Source of the DNA: Paragemmobacter kunshanensis | Lineage (GTDB): Bacteria; Pseudomonadota; Alphaproteobacteria; Rhodobacterales; Rhodobacteraceae | DNA: 64,000 nt | Assembly (NCBI RefSeq): GCF_011059185.1 | Contig: NZ_JAALFE010000010.1 | Coordinates: 95,059 to 159,058 of the forward strand | Direction: 5' to 3' | Shown: positions 54,386 to 63,900 of the stretch, piece after piece | How positions within the stretch are numbered: position 1 is the stretch's first letter | Layout: the number at the start of each line of letters is the position of its first letter | Translations under genes and position numbers: made by a program | The notes under the pieces: model-generated | What the model was told of the DNA's origin: nothing | Seen by the model: the letters and a program-made list of their open reading frames with translations, nothing else | Database searches by the model: none

Positions 54386-56275
54386 ATGACGTCGGAAGCC
54401 AGGGTCAGGAAGCCACGCGGGGCATCCGACCTGTGGGGAACCGTGCCCTTCCGCCAGAAGCCGCATGCCAGCCCGCATGGACAGGTCACCGCCGTTTCGA
54501 TGATGAAGGACGAAGGCCCCTTCGTGCTGGAATGGGTGGCCCATCACATCGCCATCGGATTTACCGATCTGGTCGTCTATACGAATGATTGTTCCGACGG
54601 CACGGATGACATGCTGATCCGGCTTGAGGAACTGGGCCTTGCACATCACCGCCGCAACGTCATCCCCGAAGGGCTGCGTCCCCAGCCCAGCGCCCTGAAC
54701 CACGCGCAGGAGGAACCGGTCGTCTGCAAATCCGACTGGGTGATGGTCTTCGATGCGGATGAATTCCTGTCGATCCGCTATGGCGACGGCACGCTGGACG
54801 ATCTGATCGCCGCAGCCAAGGCGCAGGATGCGAACGGGATCGTCGTGACCTGGCGCATCTTCGGTTCAGGCGGCGTGGTGGACTGGTCACGAGCGCCGGT
54901 GACCGAGCAGTATCTTTGTGCCGCACCGCCCATGTGGAACAAGGGCTGGGGCGTGAAGACGCTGTTCACCTTCGATCCGGACTACTGGAAACTGGGCATC
55001 CACCGCCCGAAGATGAAGAACCGCCACATCGACACGCCCTTTCCCGACAGTGTGAAATGGCTGAACGGATCCGGGCGCGAGATGGAGGATTACTTCAAGT
55101 TCCGGGGCTGGCGATCCATCACGCGGACGGTGGGCTATGACTGGGTGCAGTTGAACCATTACGCCGTGAAGTCGGTCGACAGCTACGCGATCCGCAAGAT
55201 GCGCGGCAACGTCAACAACAAGAAGGACAAGTACAACTCCGACTACTGGGCGCTGCAGGACAGGAACGAAGTGCGTGATGAAACGATGCTGCGCTATTCC
55301 TCGGCGCGCGATGCGGTGCTTCGGGAATTGCTGGCGGATCCGGTGTTGCACCGCCTGCATCATGCCGCCCTTGACCGCGCGGAAGGCCGGCTTGCGGAAC
55401 TGAAGCAGACAGAGGCCTACCATCAGCTTGTGGCCGATCTTGCAAAGGCGTCCGCCATTCCGATCACCGAGATCACGGCCAAGCCCCCGCAGGCCCGCGA
55501 CAAGGAAAAGATCGCGGCGCTGATGTCCGACGTGGAAAAGCGCCGCAATGCCAAGGCGAAGGAAGATCGCAAGTCCGCACCTGCCGAACCGAAGCCACAG
55601 GTCGTTCCCATGGGCAGCTACATCTCTGGCCCGAAGGACATGTCGGGCAATCCGCCGATGGGCTGGAAGATGAATCACACGGTCGAAGTGCCGCTTGATC
55701 CGCGTATCTTCGTGCCTTCGGCGCTGCAGGTGATCGAGGCTGGAAAGTTCGAACGCGGCATCGCCCGCCGCATTCCGAGCGTTCTGCCGAAAGGTGCCGT
55801 CTTTCTGGATCTGGGCGCAGGCTGCGGCTTCCTGTCCTGCCATCTGGCCAAGGTCCGCCCGGACCTGACCCTTGTCCTGCAAGAGGACGACCCGGCCCTT
55901 CAGGCCGTCGCGCGCGACATCATCGAACGCAACGGGATTTCCCGGTCAGAGCGGTTCCGCCTGCTGGACAGCCAGATCGGGGAAGCAGAGCCGGGCGCCG
56001 CCTTTCGCGCCCTGATGCGGGATATCCAGCCGGGTGCCCTGCTGATCGGCCATCCCGGCCTGACGCCGGACATGCTTGCCGATTGGGCAAGGGATGCCGG
56101 CGCGCCTCCCGTCCAGATATTCCTGAGCGGCCGCTGGATGGAACGCTGGCAGGATGACATCGCGCCTGTCGAGGCGGCCTTTGCCGGGATCGGGCTGACC
56201 GGTCCGCAATTCGGGTTCGATCCGGCCCTGACGCGGGCCTATGCCCCGACCCAGACCGCGAAGGAAAAGGCATGA
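54386..56275 (+). CDS. Fusion: GT2-type glycosyltransferase plus SAM-methyltransferase-like domain
   Basis: A 629-residue two-domain protein. Residues 30-330 match the small GT2 type (VSMMKDEGPFVLEWVAHHIA, YTNDCSDGTDDM, VMVFDADEFLS with the DxD at D123-A-D125). A lysine-rich linker (about 370-400) leads to a Rossmann fold with VFLDLGAGCGFLSCHLAKV at about 473. The methyltransferase part resembles FkbM. The start has AAGGGT upstream. The next GT overlaps by ATGA. Coupled sugar transfer and methylation on one glycan is the simplest reading. Confidence 0.8.
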   Translation: MTSEARVRKPRGASDLWGTVPFRQKPHASPHGQVTAVSMMKDEGPFVLEWVAHHIAIGFTDLVVYTNDCSDGTDDMLIRLEELGLAHHRRNVIPEGLRPQPSALNHAQEEPVVCKSDWVMVFDADEFLSIRYGDGTLDDLIAAAKAQDANGIVVTWRIFGSGGVVDWSRAPVTEQYLCAAPPMWNKGWGVKTLFTFDPDYWKLGIHRPKMKNRHIDTPFPDSVKWLNGSGREMEDYFKFRGWRSITRTVGYDWVQLNHYAVKSVDSYAIRKMRGNVNNKKDKYNSDYWALQDRNEVRDETMLRYSSARDAVLRELLADPVLHRLHHAALDRAEGRLAELKQTEAYHQLVADLAKASAIPITEITAKPPQARDKEKIAALMSDVEKRRNAKAKEDRKSAPAEPKPQVVPMGSYISGPKDMSGNPPMGWKMNHTVEVPLDPRIFVPSALQVIEAGKFERGIARRIPSVLPKGAVFLDLGAGCGFLSCHLAKVRPDLTLVLQEDDPALQAVARDIIERNGISRSERFRLLDSQIGEAEPGAAFRALMRDIQPGALLIGHPGLTPDMLADWARDAGAPPVQIFLSGRWMERWQDDIAPVEAAFAGIGLTGPQFGFDPALTRAYAPTQTAKEKA

Positions 56276-57210
56276 CACATGTGATCGTCGCCTGCATGCG
56301 GGACGAGGCGCTGTTTCTGGTGGAATGGCTGGCGCATCATCTGGCGCTGGGCTTTGACCGGATCACCGTCTACACCAATGACTGTTCCGACGGCACCGGT
56401 GCATTGTTGCGCCTGATTGCCAAGCAAGAGCCTGTCGACTGGTATGACAATCCCGGCCCCTATGAAGCCGCGGGGTCGATCCAGAAGACCGCGCTTGCCC
56501 ATGCCTTTGCCCTGCCCCATGTGCAGGCGGCCGAATGGGTGATGCATATTGACGCCGACGAATACCTCAATGTCACGACGGGCGACCGGTCGGTGCGTGC
56601 CCTGACCGGCCTTTTTCCGCAGGCAGAGTCGATCGGGGTCCAGTGGCGCCATTTCGGACGCGGCGAGGTCGCGCGCTGGACCGGCGGCAGCGTGACGGAC
56701 CAGTTCACCTGGGCCGAGGCGGTGCCCGCCACGCCGGAGTCCGGCCGTCTGGTGAACTTCAAGTCGATCTTCCGGCCTGGATCCTTTCTGCGGATGGATG
56801 TCCATACTCCGAAATTTCCGAAGGGCGGGCGCATGCCTGTTGCCCTGAACACCGAAGGCCAGCCCCTGCCCGTCGATGCGATGCTGCAGGAGCGCGGTTC
56901 GGGATATGCGGCGGCGGCCGGACAATGCACCTGGGCGAATGCCTGCCTGCATCACCACCATGTCAAATCCGATGACCTGCATCGCCTGAAACATGCGCGC
57001 GGCGATGCCAATGGGCGCAACAACCGCAAGCGCCGGATCGGCAGCGGCTTTTACAGGCAGGTCAACCTGAACGAGGTGCAGGATCACTCCATCGCGCATT
57101 ACCGCGCGGCCCGTGAGGCCATCGAGGCCCGTATCCGGGCCATCCCCGGGGTGCGCGACCTTGAGCAGGCAGCCTTTGACCGTTTCCAGGCGCTTTTTCA
57201 GCAGGAATGA
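56272..57210 (+). CDS. GT2-type glycosyltransferase
   Basis: A 312-residue glycosyltransferase, homologous to the N-terminal domain of the preceding fusion: ACMRDEALFLVEWLAHHLAL, YTNDCSDGTGALL and MHIDADEYLN, with the DxD at D94-A-D96. A His-rich ANACLHHHHVKSDD region near 228 and RRIGSGFYRQ follow. ATG 56272 overlaps the previous stop (ATGA). The two genes likely arose by duplication and act on the same glycan. Confidence 0.83.
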   Translation: MTHVIVACMRDEALFLVEWLAHHLALGFDRITVYTNDCSDGTGALLRLIAKQEPVDWYDNPGPYEAAGSIQKTALAHAFALPHVQAAEWVMHIDADEYLNVTTGDRSVRALTGLFPQAESIGVQWRHFGRGEVARWTGGSVTDQFTWAEAVPATPESGRLVNFKSIFRPGSFLRMDVHTPKFPKGGRMPVALNTEGQPLPVDAMLQERGSGYAAAAGQCTWANACLHHHHVKSDDLHRLKHARGDANGRNNRKRRIGSGFYRQVNLNEVQDHSIAHYRAAREAIEARIRAIPGVRDLEQAAFDRFQALFQQE

Positions 57211-57310
57211 CACGCCCTGCCCTTTTGAATGCGGAAACGTGGACAGGACGGGTGGTTTCGGGCAAGGTTCGGGCAAACAAGACGACCCGGTTTCCCGGGC
57301 ATAGTGAGGC

Positions 57311-58129
57311 ATGATGTCAGTACCCCAACGCCGCCCCGTCGCATCCCTCTGGATCGGCGAAAAGCTTCATTACCTGAACCAGATCTGCCTGCTGTCGCAT
57401 GTCCGCAACGGGCATCCGACGATCCTTTACTGCACGCATGACGTGTCGAATGTCCCCGCCGGGGTCGAGGTGCGCAAGGCGACCGACATCATGAAGATCG
57501 ACATGGACATCGTGTCGCAAACGTCGGAATCCTTTCTGTCGAACGTGTTCCGCTACAAGATGATCAAGGCGATAGATGCGGTCTGGATCGACTGCGACGC
57601 CTACTGCCACAAGCCCTTTCCCGATGAGATGGACAATATCTTTGCAGGGCACGGCTTTCGCGGCGCGCTGAATTGCGGCGTGGTCTACATCCCGCCAAAG
57701 GGCGAACTGATCGACCGCTTGCTGGATTATTATGAGAACCTGCCCGAGGCCCCGGCCTGGTTCAACAAGCAGCAGCGCAAGAAGCTGGACAAGCAGGATC
57801 GCAGCCTTCCGCAGGCGGTGCGCATCTACAATGCCGAGCGCACGGCTTTCGGGCCGCAGGCCTTTACCTGGTTCGCGCAACAGACCGGGGATTACGAAAA
57901 GGCGCTGACGCCGGATTACCTTTATCCCGTGCCCTTCCAGTTGAACGATGTCTTCTACGATCCCTATGGCCGGGTCGAGGGGCATTTCACCGACAACACG
58001 CTGTCGGTGCATCTTTATACGAACGGGACAAAGCCCTGGTGGCGGCGCAATCCGCCGCTGGCGAATTCCTATGCCGCGCGGATGTGCGAGATCGAAGGGG
58101 TCGATCCCGCCGCCGCGCTGGAAGAGTAA
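57311..58129 (+). CDS. GT-A fold glycosyltransferase-like protein (GT32-like)
   Basis: A 272-residue protein. RYKMIKAIDAVWIDCDAYCH (residues 81-100) has a DCD motif like the metal-binding DxD of GT-A enzymes. The start SLWIGEKLHYLNQICLLSHV and the late histidine region (SVHLYTNGTKPWWR) fit GT32-type and similar sugar transferases. ATG 57311 and 57314 are both possible. It is six bases before the next methyltransferase gene. Confidence 0.68.
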   Translation: MMSVPQRRPVASLWIGEKLHYLNQICLLSHVRNGHPTILYCTHDVSNVPAGVEVRKATDIMKIDMDIVSQTSESFLSNVFRYKMIKAIDAVWIDCDAYCHKPFPDEMDNIFAGHGFRGALNCGVVYIPPKGELIDRLLDYYENLPEAPAWFNKQQRKKLDKQDRSLPQAVRIYNAERTAFGPQAFTWFAQQTGDYEKALTPDYLYPVPFQLNDVFYDPYGRVEGHFTDNTLSVHLYTNGTKPWWRRNPPLANSYAARMCEIEGVDPAAALEE

Positions 58130-58135
58130 CGCGTC

Positions 58136-58858
58136 ATGGCCGATCCGGATGACGAGGGGCTGGATGAGGGCACGCCCGCGGGCGATGCACAGAAATCCGC
58201 AGCCGAACTGAAGGCCGAGGCGCTGATCCGCAGGCAGAAGCGCAACCTGCGCAAGGCCCATGCCGAGGGATATCTTTCGGGCGTCGCGGCGATGCTGCGG
58301 CCCGGGGATCTTGCCCTTGATCTGGGGGCCAACATGGGGGTGGTCACGGAAATCCTTGCGCGGACCGGGGCGGATGTCATTGCCTTCGAGCCTGACCCCT
58401 GGGCCTTTGGAAAACTGACGGAACGCTTTGCGGAGCGGGCGAATGTCCGGCTGATCAATGCCGCTGTGGGCATCGGGGCGGGAACGGTGCGGCTGATGCG
58501 CGCCGCCAACTTTGGCGACAACCCGACCGGCGCCTCGGTCAAGAGCACGATCCTTGACGGCGGGCGGCAGATCGATTCCGACAATGCCGTCGATGTGCCG
58601 CTGGTGGATTTCCCCTCTTTCCTGCGCGAGACGCTGGCCGAGCGGGCCGAGATCGCCTTCGTGAAGATGGATATCGAAGGGGCGGAGCTGGATATCCTTG
58701 AGGCGATGCATCGCGACAGCATGTTCGACCGGATCCGGGTTCTGGTGGCGGAAACGCATGAACGCAAGTTCCGCGATCTGCGTGGCCGCTTCCGCGCCCT
58801 GCGCAAGGCCTTTGCGGAAAGCTACGATCCGAACCGGGTCAGCCTCGACTGGATCTGA
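58136..58858 (+). CDS. FkbM-family methyltransferase
   Basis: A 240-residue methyltransferase. The SAM motif is LALDLGANMGVVTEILARTG (about residues 59-78), then VIAFEPDPWAFGKL. FVKMDIEGAELDILEAM near 175 is the FkbM hallmark. It probably O-methylates a sugar made by the neighbouring transferases. It is last in the rightward run and meets the next gene stop to stop. Confidence 0.88.
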   Translation: MADPDDEGLDEGTPAGDAQKSAAELKAEALIRRQKRNLRKAHAEGYLSGVAAMLRPGDLALDLGANMGVVTEILARTGADVIAFEPDPWAFGKLTERFAERANVRLINAAVGIGAGTVRLMRAANFGDNPTGASVKSTILDGGRQIDSDNAVDVPLVDFPSFLRETLAERAEIAFVKMDIEGAELDILEAMHRDSMFDRIRVLVAETHERKFRDLRGRFRALRKAFAESYDPNRVSLDWI

Positions 58859-58861
58859 CGA

Positions 58862-59746
58862 TCACTCCGCCGCCTCGGCGCGCTTGTCGATCTGGGCCAG
58901 CCGGCGGACGCCTGCATGCTTTTCCAGCATGTCCTTGGCGCGGCGGACCAGACCGTATTCCTTGACGATCTCCCAGGTGCGGTAGTGGACGGCAAAGATG
59001 TCGCGATCCTGCGGCAGGGGTTCCCCGCGCTTGCGCCCGCCAAGGATGTAGTGCTGCTCCTTGGGCAGGATGTTCCAGCCCAGCCCCGCCTTGCGGATGG
59101 CCAGCGGCAGGGTCATCTGATCGAGATAGGGCCGCTTGGCGGGAATGTCGGGATTGGCTTCCACGGCATCGGCCACCTGCATCCAGACTTCGGGGAAGCG
59201 CAGGCCCTCGCCGTTCAGGTGCCGTTCGGGAAAGGCGAAGAGGCCGGAACTGAAATAGGGCATCCGATCCTTGCCCTTGGTCTGGTTCATCAGGCGGATG
59301 CGTTCCTCGGGCAGGTCCAGCCCGACGGTTTCATAGATCCGCGGCCAGATATCCTGCCCCGCCCAGCCCATGGAGGCGGCGGGCGTCAGGCTGACATGGC
59401 CTTCGCGGATCAGGTTTTCGGGCTGGTTGGGGCGCAGGAAGAGGATGTCGGAATCCAGAAAGCAGGAATAGTCGCTGTCGCGTGGCTGCAGGGCGGCCAG
59501 CATCTTGTTGCCATGCGGATAAGGCGGATCGAAGCGGCCCATGGTCTGCATCGGCCGCACCTCGCAACCCATGCGGGCCAGCGCCTTGACGACCGAAGGG
59601 TCAAGCTCTGCCATCCGGTGCGCGGGGCAATAGCCGACCATCGCCACCTGCGGGCCAAAATTCTCGCGGATGGAGCCTGCCAGATAGCAGGCCATCAGCT
59701 GATATTTCGGCGGTTCGACGATGAAGAAGAAGGTCAGATCCGGCAT
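58862..59746 (-). CDS. GT-A fold glycosyltransferase-like protein
   Basis: A 294-residue protein with CFLDSDILFLRPNQPENLIR (DxD at D98-S-D100), a layout seen in GT8-like nucleotide-diphospho-sugar transferases. FIVEPPKYQLMACYLAGSIR opens the protein, and PYLDQMTLPLAIRKAGLGWN is a typical acceptor-side segment. The start overlaps the upstream fusion gene as TGATG, so they are co-translated. Confidence 0.65.
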   Translation of the reverse strand: MPDLTFFFIVEPPKYQLMACYLAGSIRENFGPQVAMVGYCPAHRMAELDPSVVKALARMGCEVRPMQTMGRFDPPYPHGNKMLAALQPRDSDYSCFLDSDILFLRPNQPENLIREGHVSLTPAASMGWAGQDIWPRIYETVGLDLPEERIRLMNQTKGKDRMPYFSSGLFAFPERHLNGEGLRFPEVWMQVADAVEANPDIPAKRPYLDQMTLPLAIRKAGLGWNILPKEQHYILGGRKRGEPLPQDRDIFAVHYRTWEIVKEYGLVRRAKDMLEKHAGVRRLAQIDKRAEAAE

Positions 59747-61863
59747 CAGCTATCCTCTTCGTCGCCATGGCGTTCGCCCTGCCGCAAGGGGCGCATCTCA
59801 CCGCCGCGCCGATCGGCGAATTCGGCCAGAAGGGCCGCCATCTCATCCGCCTTGGGCAGGCGGGGGCGGAAGGATTTGGTGACATAGCCGGTCGCGGCGA
59901 GGGCCTTGAACAGGGCCGGAAAATCAATCTCGCCCACAGAGCGGAAATCGACACGGCCCGCATCGCCCGAAACCCAATCCGTGCGGATCACGTCGATCAC
60001 ATCGGGTTCGATGCCACAGAAGGAACGGAACTGCAGCCGGTAATCGGCGGCATTGGCCTTTGATCGGCGCAGGATCATCGCCACGCGCGTGCCCGGATCC
60101 ACGACAAAGGCCGCAAGGTGCAGCGCCGATCCATCAAGCGCGACGATCCGTTCCGCCGCGCGGTAGCGGGCGATCTGCACCTCGAGCGGGTGTTTTTCGG
60201 GATGAAAGATCTCATACCCCGCGCGGGCGAGGTTCTCTTCGATCACGGTTTCGCCAAGGATGCCGCCACGATTGGCCGCAAGGCGCGCGCGAGAGACGTA
60301 AAGTTTCTTTCCGCCTTCCGGCGCAACGGCGGCGCGCAGGCGGCCTTGCATGAAATCCCGATAGGCCGGGCTGCCTGCATAGCGTTCTGACCAGCCGAAG
60401 CCCAGTTCCGGCACAAAGAGGCGCTCCACCCGAAGCCCGGTGCCTGAGGTCCGGACCGGCTGGTTGATGCCCATCAGTCGATAGAAGCGGTCATGCCCTT
60501 CCATCGCCTTCTCGATCGCCCCCACCTCGCCCCGATAGGGCAGATAGAGGATGCTGTCGGGCGCCACGGGCAGGTGATCCAGCGCCCAGAGGCGGGCCGT
60601 CGATTCCACTAGGAAATGCCCGAAATGGCCCCGGAAATGCCCGCCGAACAGATGAACCCCCGGCAGATCGCGCAGGGTTTCGCCGGGCAGAAGGCTGGGC
60701 GCCGGCATCGGCTTTCGCGCCCGGATCCAGCCCTGCGACAGGGTGCAGTAGCTGCCATCGGCTTTCAGGATGCCCGAGGCGAGCTTGGCATCCCCTTCGC
60801 GTTCCGGCAGGAAACTGGCATTGGGAAGATCGAGGATCAGGCCCGCAAAGGGTTTGGGCCAGTCCGGGGTGCCGACGGTGATCTGGCCTTCCTCGGCCGT
60901 TGCAGGGGCGGCGGGCGGCGGGGGCGCATCGGCGGGCCGGGCAAGGCGGCGCGCCTCGCGCCGGGCGAAGCCGCTTTCGGGATTGGCCTTGCGCAACACG
61001 GCAAGCGCACCGGGCAGCAGGGCCAGATGCCCCCTCTCGCGCGCCTTGGCCACGAAATCGCGTTGCCATCCGATCTGTGCGCGTCTGGCCCGGAAGGCGC
61101 GCCAGAAGGCGGGCCAGTCGGGCGTGCCGCGCACGACACCCTCGATCAGTTCCTGCAGACCGCCGATCAGCTTGATGTTGCGGATCGCGCGATGCCCGGT
61201 ATGGGCCACGGTGACATGGTTGACGCGCGGCCCCCGGATGCGCCGCGCATGGGCGCGATCCTCGGGGACGAAGGGATCGTAGACCAGCGTCACCTCGGCC
61301 TCGGTCGGGCCATCCCCGGCCGCATCCAGATAGGCGGGATCGGACCAGTCCCATTTGCGCGCGGCATAGCGGTATCGGCGTTCGAAAGGGACGATGCTGC
61401 GTGCCAGCGTGCTTTGCGGGCTGAAGGCAAGCACCGCCGCCCCCGGCACCATGGGCGCATAGGCCAGCGCAGCAAAGCCCCCCATGGAGGCCCCGACGAA
61501 CACCACCCGCCGAAACCGCGAGAAGAGCCCCGCCTCTCGCAGGGCCGCGATCAGGGCGGGGGTATCGGGATTACGATACCAGTCCTTGCGCGTGGCCATG
61601 ATCCCCAGAAGCGAGATCCCCGCCTTTTCCATCCGCCAGCGCAGCCAGGGCTGCGGCGGATCGTATTCGCCGATGGAGGAGAGGTTGTCGAAGGTGACGG
61701 CCAGCACATCCGAACCGGGCCGCGCTTCGAACCAGGCATCCACAAGACCGCCACGCAGCAGGAAAGCCTCGGCCCCGCCAACCTGAGACAGATCATCCAT
61801 CACGGGCGGAACCGTCACATCCGTCTTGCGCGCAGGCTTCTGATCAGAGGCTTCGATGTTCAT
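59746..61863 (-). CDS. Fusion: alpha/beta-hydrolase-like domain plus GT61 (DUF563) glycosyltransferase
   Basis: A 705-residue fusion. The N-terminal 260 residues look like an alpha/beta hydrolase with VVFVGASMGGFAALAYAP (nucleophile elbow G124-A-S126-M-G128) and a late GHRA histidine. The C-terminal part from about 340 is GT61-like: GGHFRGHFGHFLVESTARLW near 400, KLYVSRARLAANRGGILGE near 520 and VALDGSALHLAAFV near 585. ATG 61863 is used; upstream frame to 62205 lacks resemblance. An esterase or acyl transferase coupled to glycan synthesis is inference. Confidence 0.78.
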   Translation of the reverse strand: MNIEASDQKPARKTDVTVPPVMDDLSQVGGAEAFLLRGGLVDAWFEARPGSDVLAVTFDNLSSIGEYDPPQPWLRWRMEKAGISLLGIMATRKDWYRNPDTPALIAALREAGLFSRFRRVVFVGASMGGFAALAYAPMVPGAAVLAFSPQSTLARSIVPFERRYRYAARKWDWSDPAYLDAAGDGPTEAEVTLVYDPFVPEDRAHARRIRGPRVNHVTVAHTGHRAIRNIKLIGGLQELIEGVVRGTPDWPAFWRAFRARRAQIGWQRDFVAKARERGHLALLPGALAVLRKANPESGFARREARRLARPADAPPPPAAPATAEEGQITVGTPDWPKPFAGLILDLPNASFLPEREGDAKLASGILKADGSYCTLSQGWIRARKPMPAPSLLPGETLRDLPGVHLFGGHFRGHFGHFLVESTARLWALDHLPVAPDSILYLPYRGEVGAIEKAMEGHDRFYRLMGINQPVRTSGTGLRVERLFVPELGFGWSERYAGSPAYRDFMQGRLRAAVAPEGGKKLYVSRARLAANRGGILGETVIEENLARAGYEIFHPEKHPLEVQIARYRAAERIVALDGSALHLAAFVVDPGTRVAMILRRSKANAADYRLQFRSFCGIEPDVIDVIRTDWVSGDAGRVDFRSVGEIDFPALFKALAATGYVTKSFRPRLPKADEMAALLAEFADRRGGEMRPLRQGERHGDEEDS

Positions 61864-62339
61864 GCACCGTCTCGATGGATCGTCCGGGCGGGGATCTGGT
61901 TCACCGCAACACTCATTGCCATTCCTTGACCTGCACCATTCAACCGCGAGACAGAGGCGATCCCGATCCCGGGAGACTGGATCAGGCCCGGATGCAGGAA
62001 GGATAGAGGCCCGTCTTGCGGGGGTCAAACCTGACGCGCCCCCTGCCCTGCGCACGGCCGGGACTGTGGCGCTGAACCCGCACCCCGGCCCGGTGGCGGG
62101 CGCAACGGAAAGGTGCCGTGACGGGACGGGCTTGCAACCGCAGGCATGTTCGATCCCGCCCTGACGCGCAGTATGGTGGCATTTGCACGAAACATTGTCG
62201 CGCATGCCCGTGGTTTCACGAAATCATCTTTTGCGTCTTTCGCGAATCGTGTCACCAATACGCCCAAGATCGGCGATCAAGGCACGATCCGGGAACAGGC
62301 ATGGCATCGCCCTGCCCGACCAAACAAAGGGGAGCTATC
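61864..62339. other. Intergenic region, 476 bp, divergent promoters
   Basis: No convincing gene in either direction. The half near 62340 contains TTTCACGAAATCATC and TTTCGCGAATCGTG (62213-62252), two related half-sites, which may regulate the binding protein. Open frames from 62118 and 62146 have no ribosome site. Confidence 0.5.
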
Positions 62340-63467
62340 ATGAAGAAACACACGTCGATGATTGACCGTCGGACCCTGCTGAAGGGCACGGCGCTGGGGA
62401 TCGGGGCGCTGGCCGCGCCGGCGATCATTTCGCGCAAGGCGCTTGCCTCGTCGGGCGAGCTGAACTTCACCGGTTGGGCCGGCTATCCGCAATTCACCGA
62501 AAAGGCCTTCCCGGCCTTTGAAGCGGCGACCGGGATCAAGGTCAACTTCAAGGAACTGCCGGATCAGGACACCATGTTCGCCGAGGGCAAGGTCGCGCTG
62601 GAAGCAGGCGGAATCGACCTGATCGAGCCGACCATCGACCGCGTCGGCGCCTGGAACGACAACGGCCTTCTGGGCGCGTTCGACGAATCCAAGCTGGCCA
62701 TGGCGAACTATCTGCCCGGTCTTGCCGATGGCGCCGCGGGCGAACGGTCGCGCAAGGATGGCGCGCTGCTTTATGTTCCGTCGGTCTGGGGCACGGAATC
62801 GCTGGTGGTGAGCGAGGCGGATGCCGTCCTGTCCGATCCGCCCTCGCTGGGCGACCTGTTCAATGCCGAAAACCAGGCCGTGGTGCGTCCGCATTCGGCG
62901 CTGGCGGCGATGGGCCGCTGGCTGGATGCGCAGGGCAAGCTGCCGCGTCCGTGGATGGACGGCTATACCGACATGGCCGCGATGGTGGAGCTTTGGGATA
63001 TCGCCCTGGCCGAGGCCATCAAGGCCAAGGGCAATGTCGTGCAGTGGTGGTCGGGCGAGAACGAGGCCAATGCCGGCTTCACCGCCAATGGCGCGACGAT
63101 TGGCCTGTGCTGGGATTCGACCGGCTTCAACCTGCGCAATGACGGCTACAAGTACATTGCCCCGGTGGAAGGCGCGATTGCCTGGCATCAGGGCTTTGTC
63201 CTGATGAAGAATGCGCAGAACGTGGATCAGGCGCATGAATTCGTGAAATGGATCTCGGGCCCGGAAGGGGCGGCGATCTGGGCGACGGCCTTCTCGGCCA
63301 ACCCGGTGGGCAAGGGCGCGGCGGATCTGATGGATCCGGAAGTGTCGGCCTATTACAACGGCACCTTCAACGACGAGGCGCTGTCCAAGCTGTGGTGGTG
63401 GCCCGACCAGTCGGCGGAATTCCTCGCCAAGCGCGCGGAATATGCCGACAAGTACAAGGCCGCCTGA
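62340..63467 (+). CDS. PotD-type periplasmic binding protein, second importer
   Basis: A 375-residue binding protein. The twin-arginine signal is IDRRTLLKGTALGIGALAAP, ending near RKALA. ELNFTGWAGYPQF begins the mature fold, and WWSGENEANAGFTANGATIG and KWISGPEGAAIWATAFSANP are typical ligand-domain segments. ATG 62340 follows AAAGGGGAG. It is distinct from the binding protein at 10831. Its ATPase partner downstream is broken, so the importer may be non-functional or use another ATPase. Confidence 0.87.
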   Translation: MKKHTSMIDRRTLLKGTALGIGALAAPAIISRKALASSGELNFTGWAGYPQFTEKAFPAFEAATGIKVNFKELPDQDTMFAEGKVALEAGGIDLIEPTIDRVGAWNDNGLLGAFDESKLAMANYLPGLADGAAGERSRKDGALLYVPSVWGTESLVVSEADAVLSDPPSLGDLFNAENQAVVRPHSALAAMGRWLDAQGKLPRPWMDGYTDMAAMVELWDIALAEAIKAKGNVVQWWSGENEANAGFTANGATIGLCWDSTGFNLRNDGYKYIAPVEGAIAWHQGFVLMKNAQNVDQAHEFVKWISGPEGAAIWATAFSANPVGKGAADLMDPEVSAYYNGTFNDEALSKLWWWPDQSAEFLAKRAEYADKYKAA

Positions 63468-63485
63468 TCAGGCCAGGACAACAGG

Positions 63486-63511
63486 TGACGCCGGGCCAAG
63501 GTCCGGCGTCA
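63486..63511 (+). terminator. Hairpin after binding-protein gene
   Basis: Perfect nine-base arms TGACGCCGG and CCGGCGTCA around an eight-base loop, 19 bases after the stop. Such hairpins after binding-protein genes usually reduce read-through so that the receptor is made in excess over the rest of the importer. Confidence 0.65.
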
Positions 63512-63648
63512 TCGTTCTGGCAGGCAGGATCAGGCAGGGGACAGACCTTTCCCGCGGCAAGGGAAGCACGGATTGCGCCCGCAAACGGGCCGGCTGGCCT
63601 TGGCCAGCACATAACGAAAACAATGCCACGACAGGGGAACGCGACGCG

Positions 63649-63900
63649 ATGAGCGCCGGAATAGAACTTGAGAATGTCTGCTGCGATTTTGGCAGTTTCC
63701 GCGCAGTGGACCATGCCAATGTGTCCATCAAGGCGGGGGAATTCTTTTCCTTTCTTGGCCCGTCGGGCTGTGGAAAGACGACGATCCTTCGCATGATCTC
63801 GGGCTTCATCGAGCCGACGCAGGGCGTGATCCGCATCGGCGGCAAGGACATGAACCGACATTCCCCAAGTGGCCTGCCGCTTGACTTCAAGATCGCCTGA
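63649..63900 (+). pseudogene. PotA-type ABC ATPase, truncated
   Basis: Only 83 codons are open from ATG 63649. Residues 1-68 are a normal ATPase start (IELENVCCDFGSFRAVDHAN, Walker A GPSGCGKTT, MISGFIEPTQGVIRIGGKDM). After DMN the sequence (RHSPSGLPLDFKIA) no longer matches the family, which should continue with a Q-loop and signature, and a TGA follows at 63898. Loss of homology inside a codon run suggests an insertion or rearrangement near 63853-63862. The rest of the ATPase may resume beyond the window. Confidence 0.78.
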
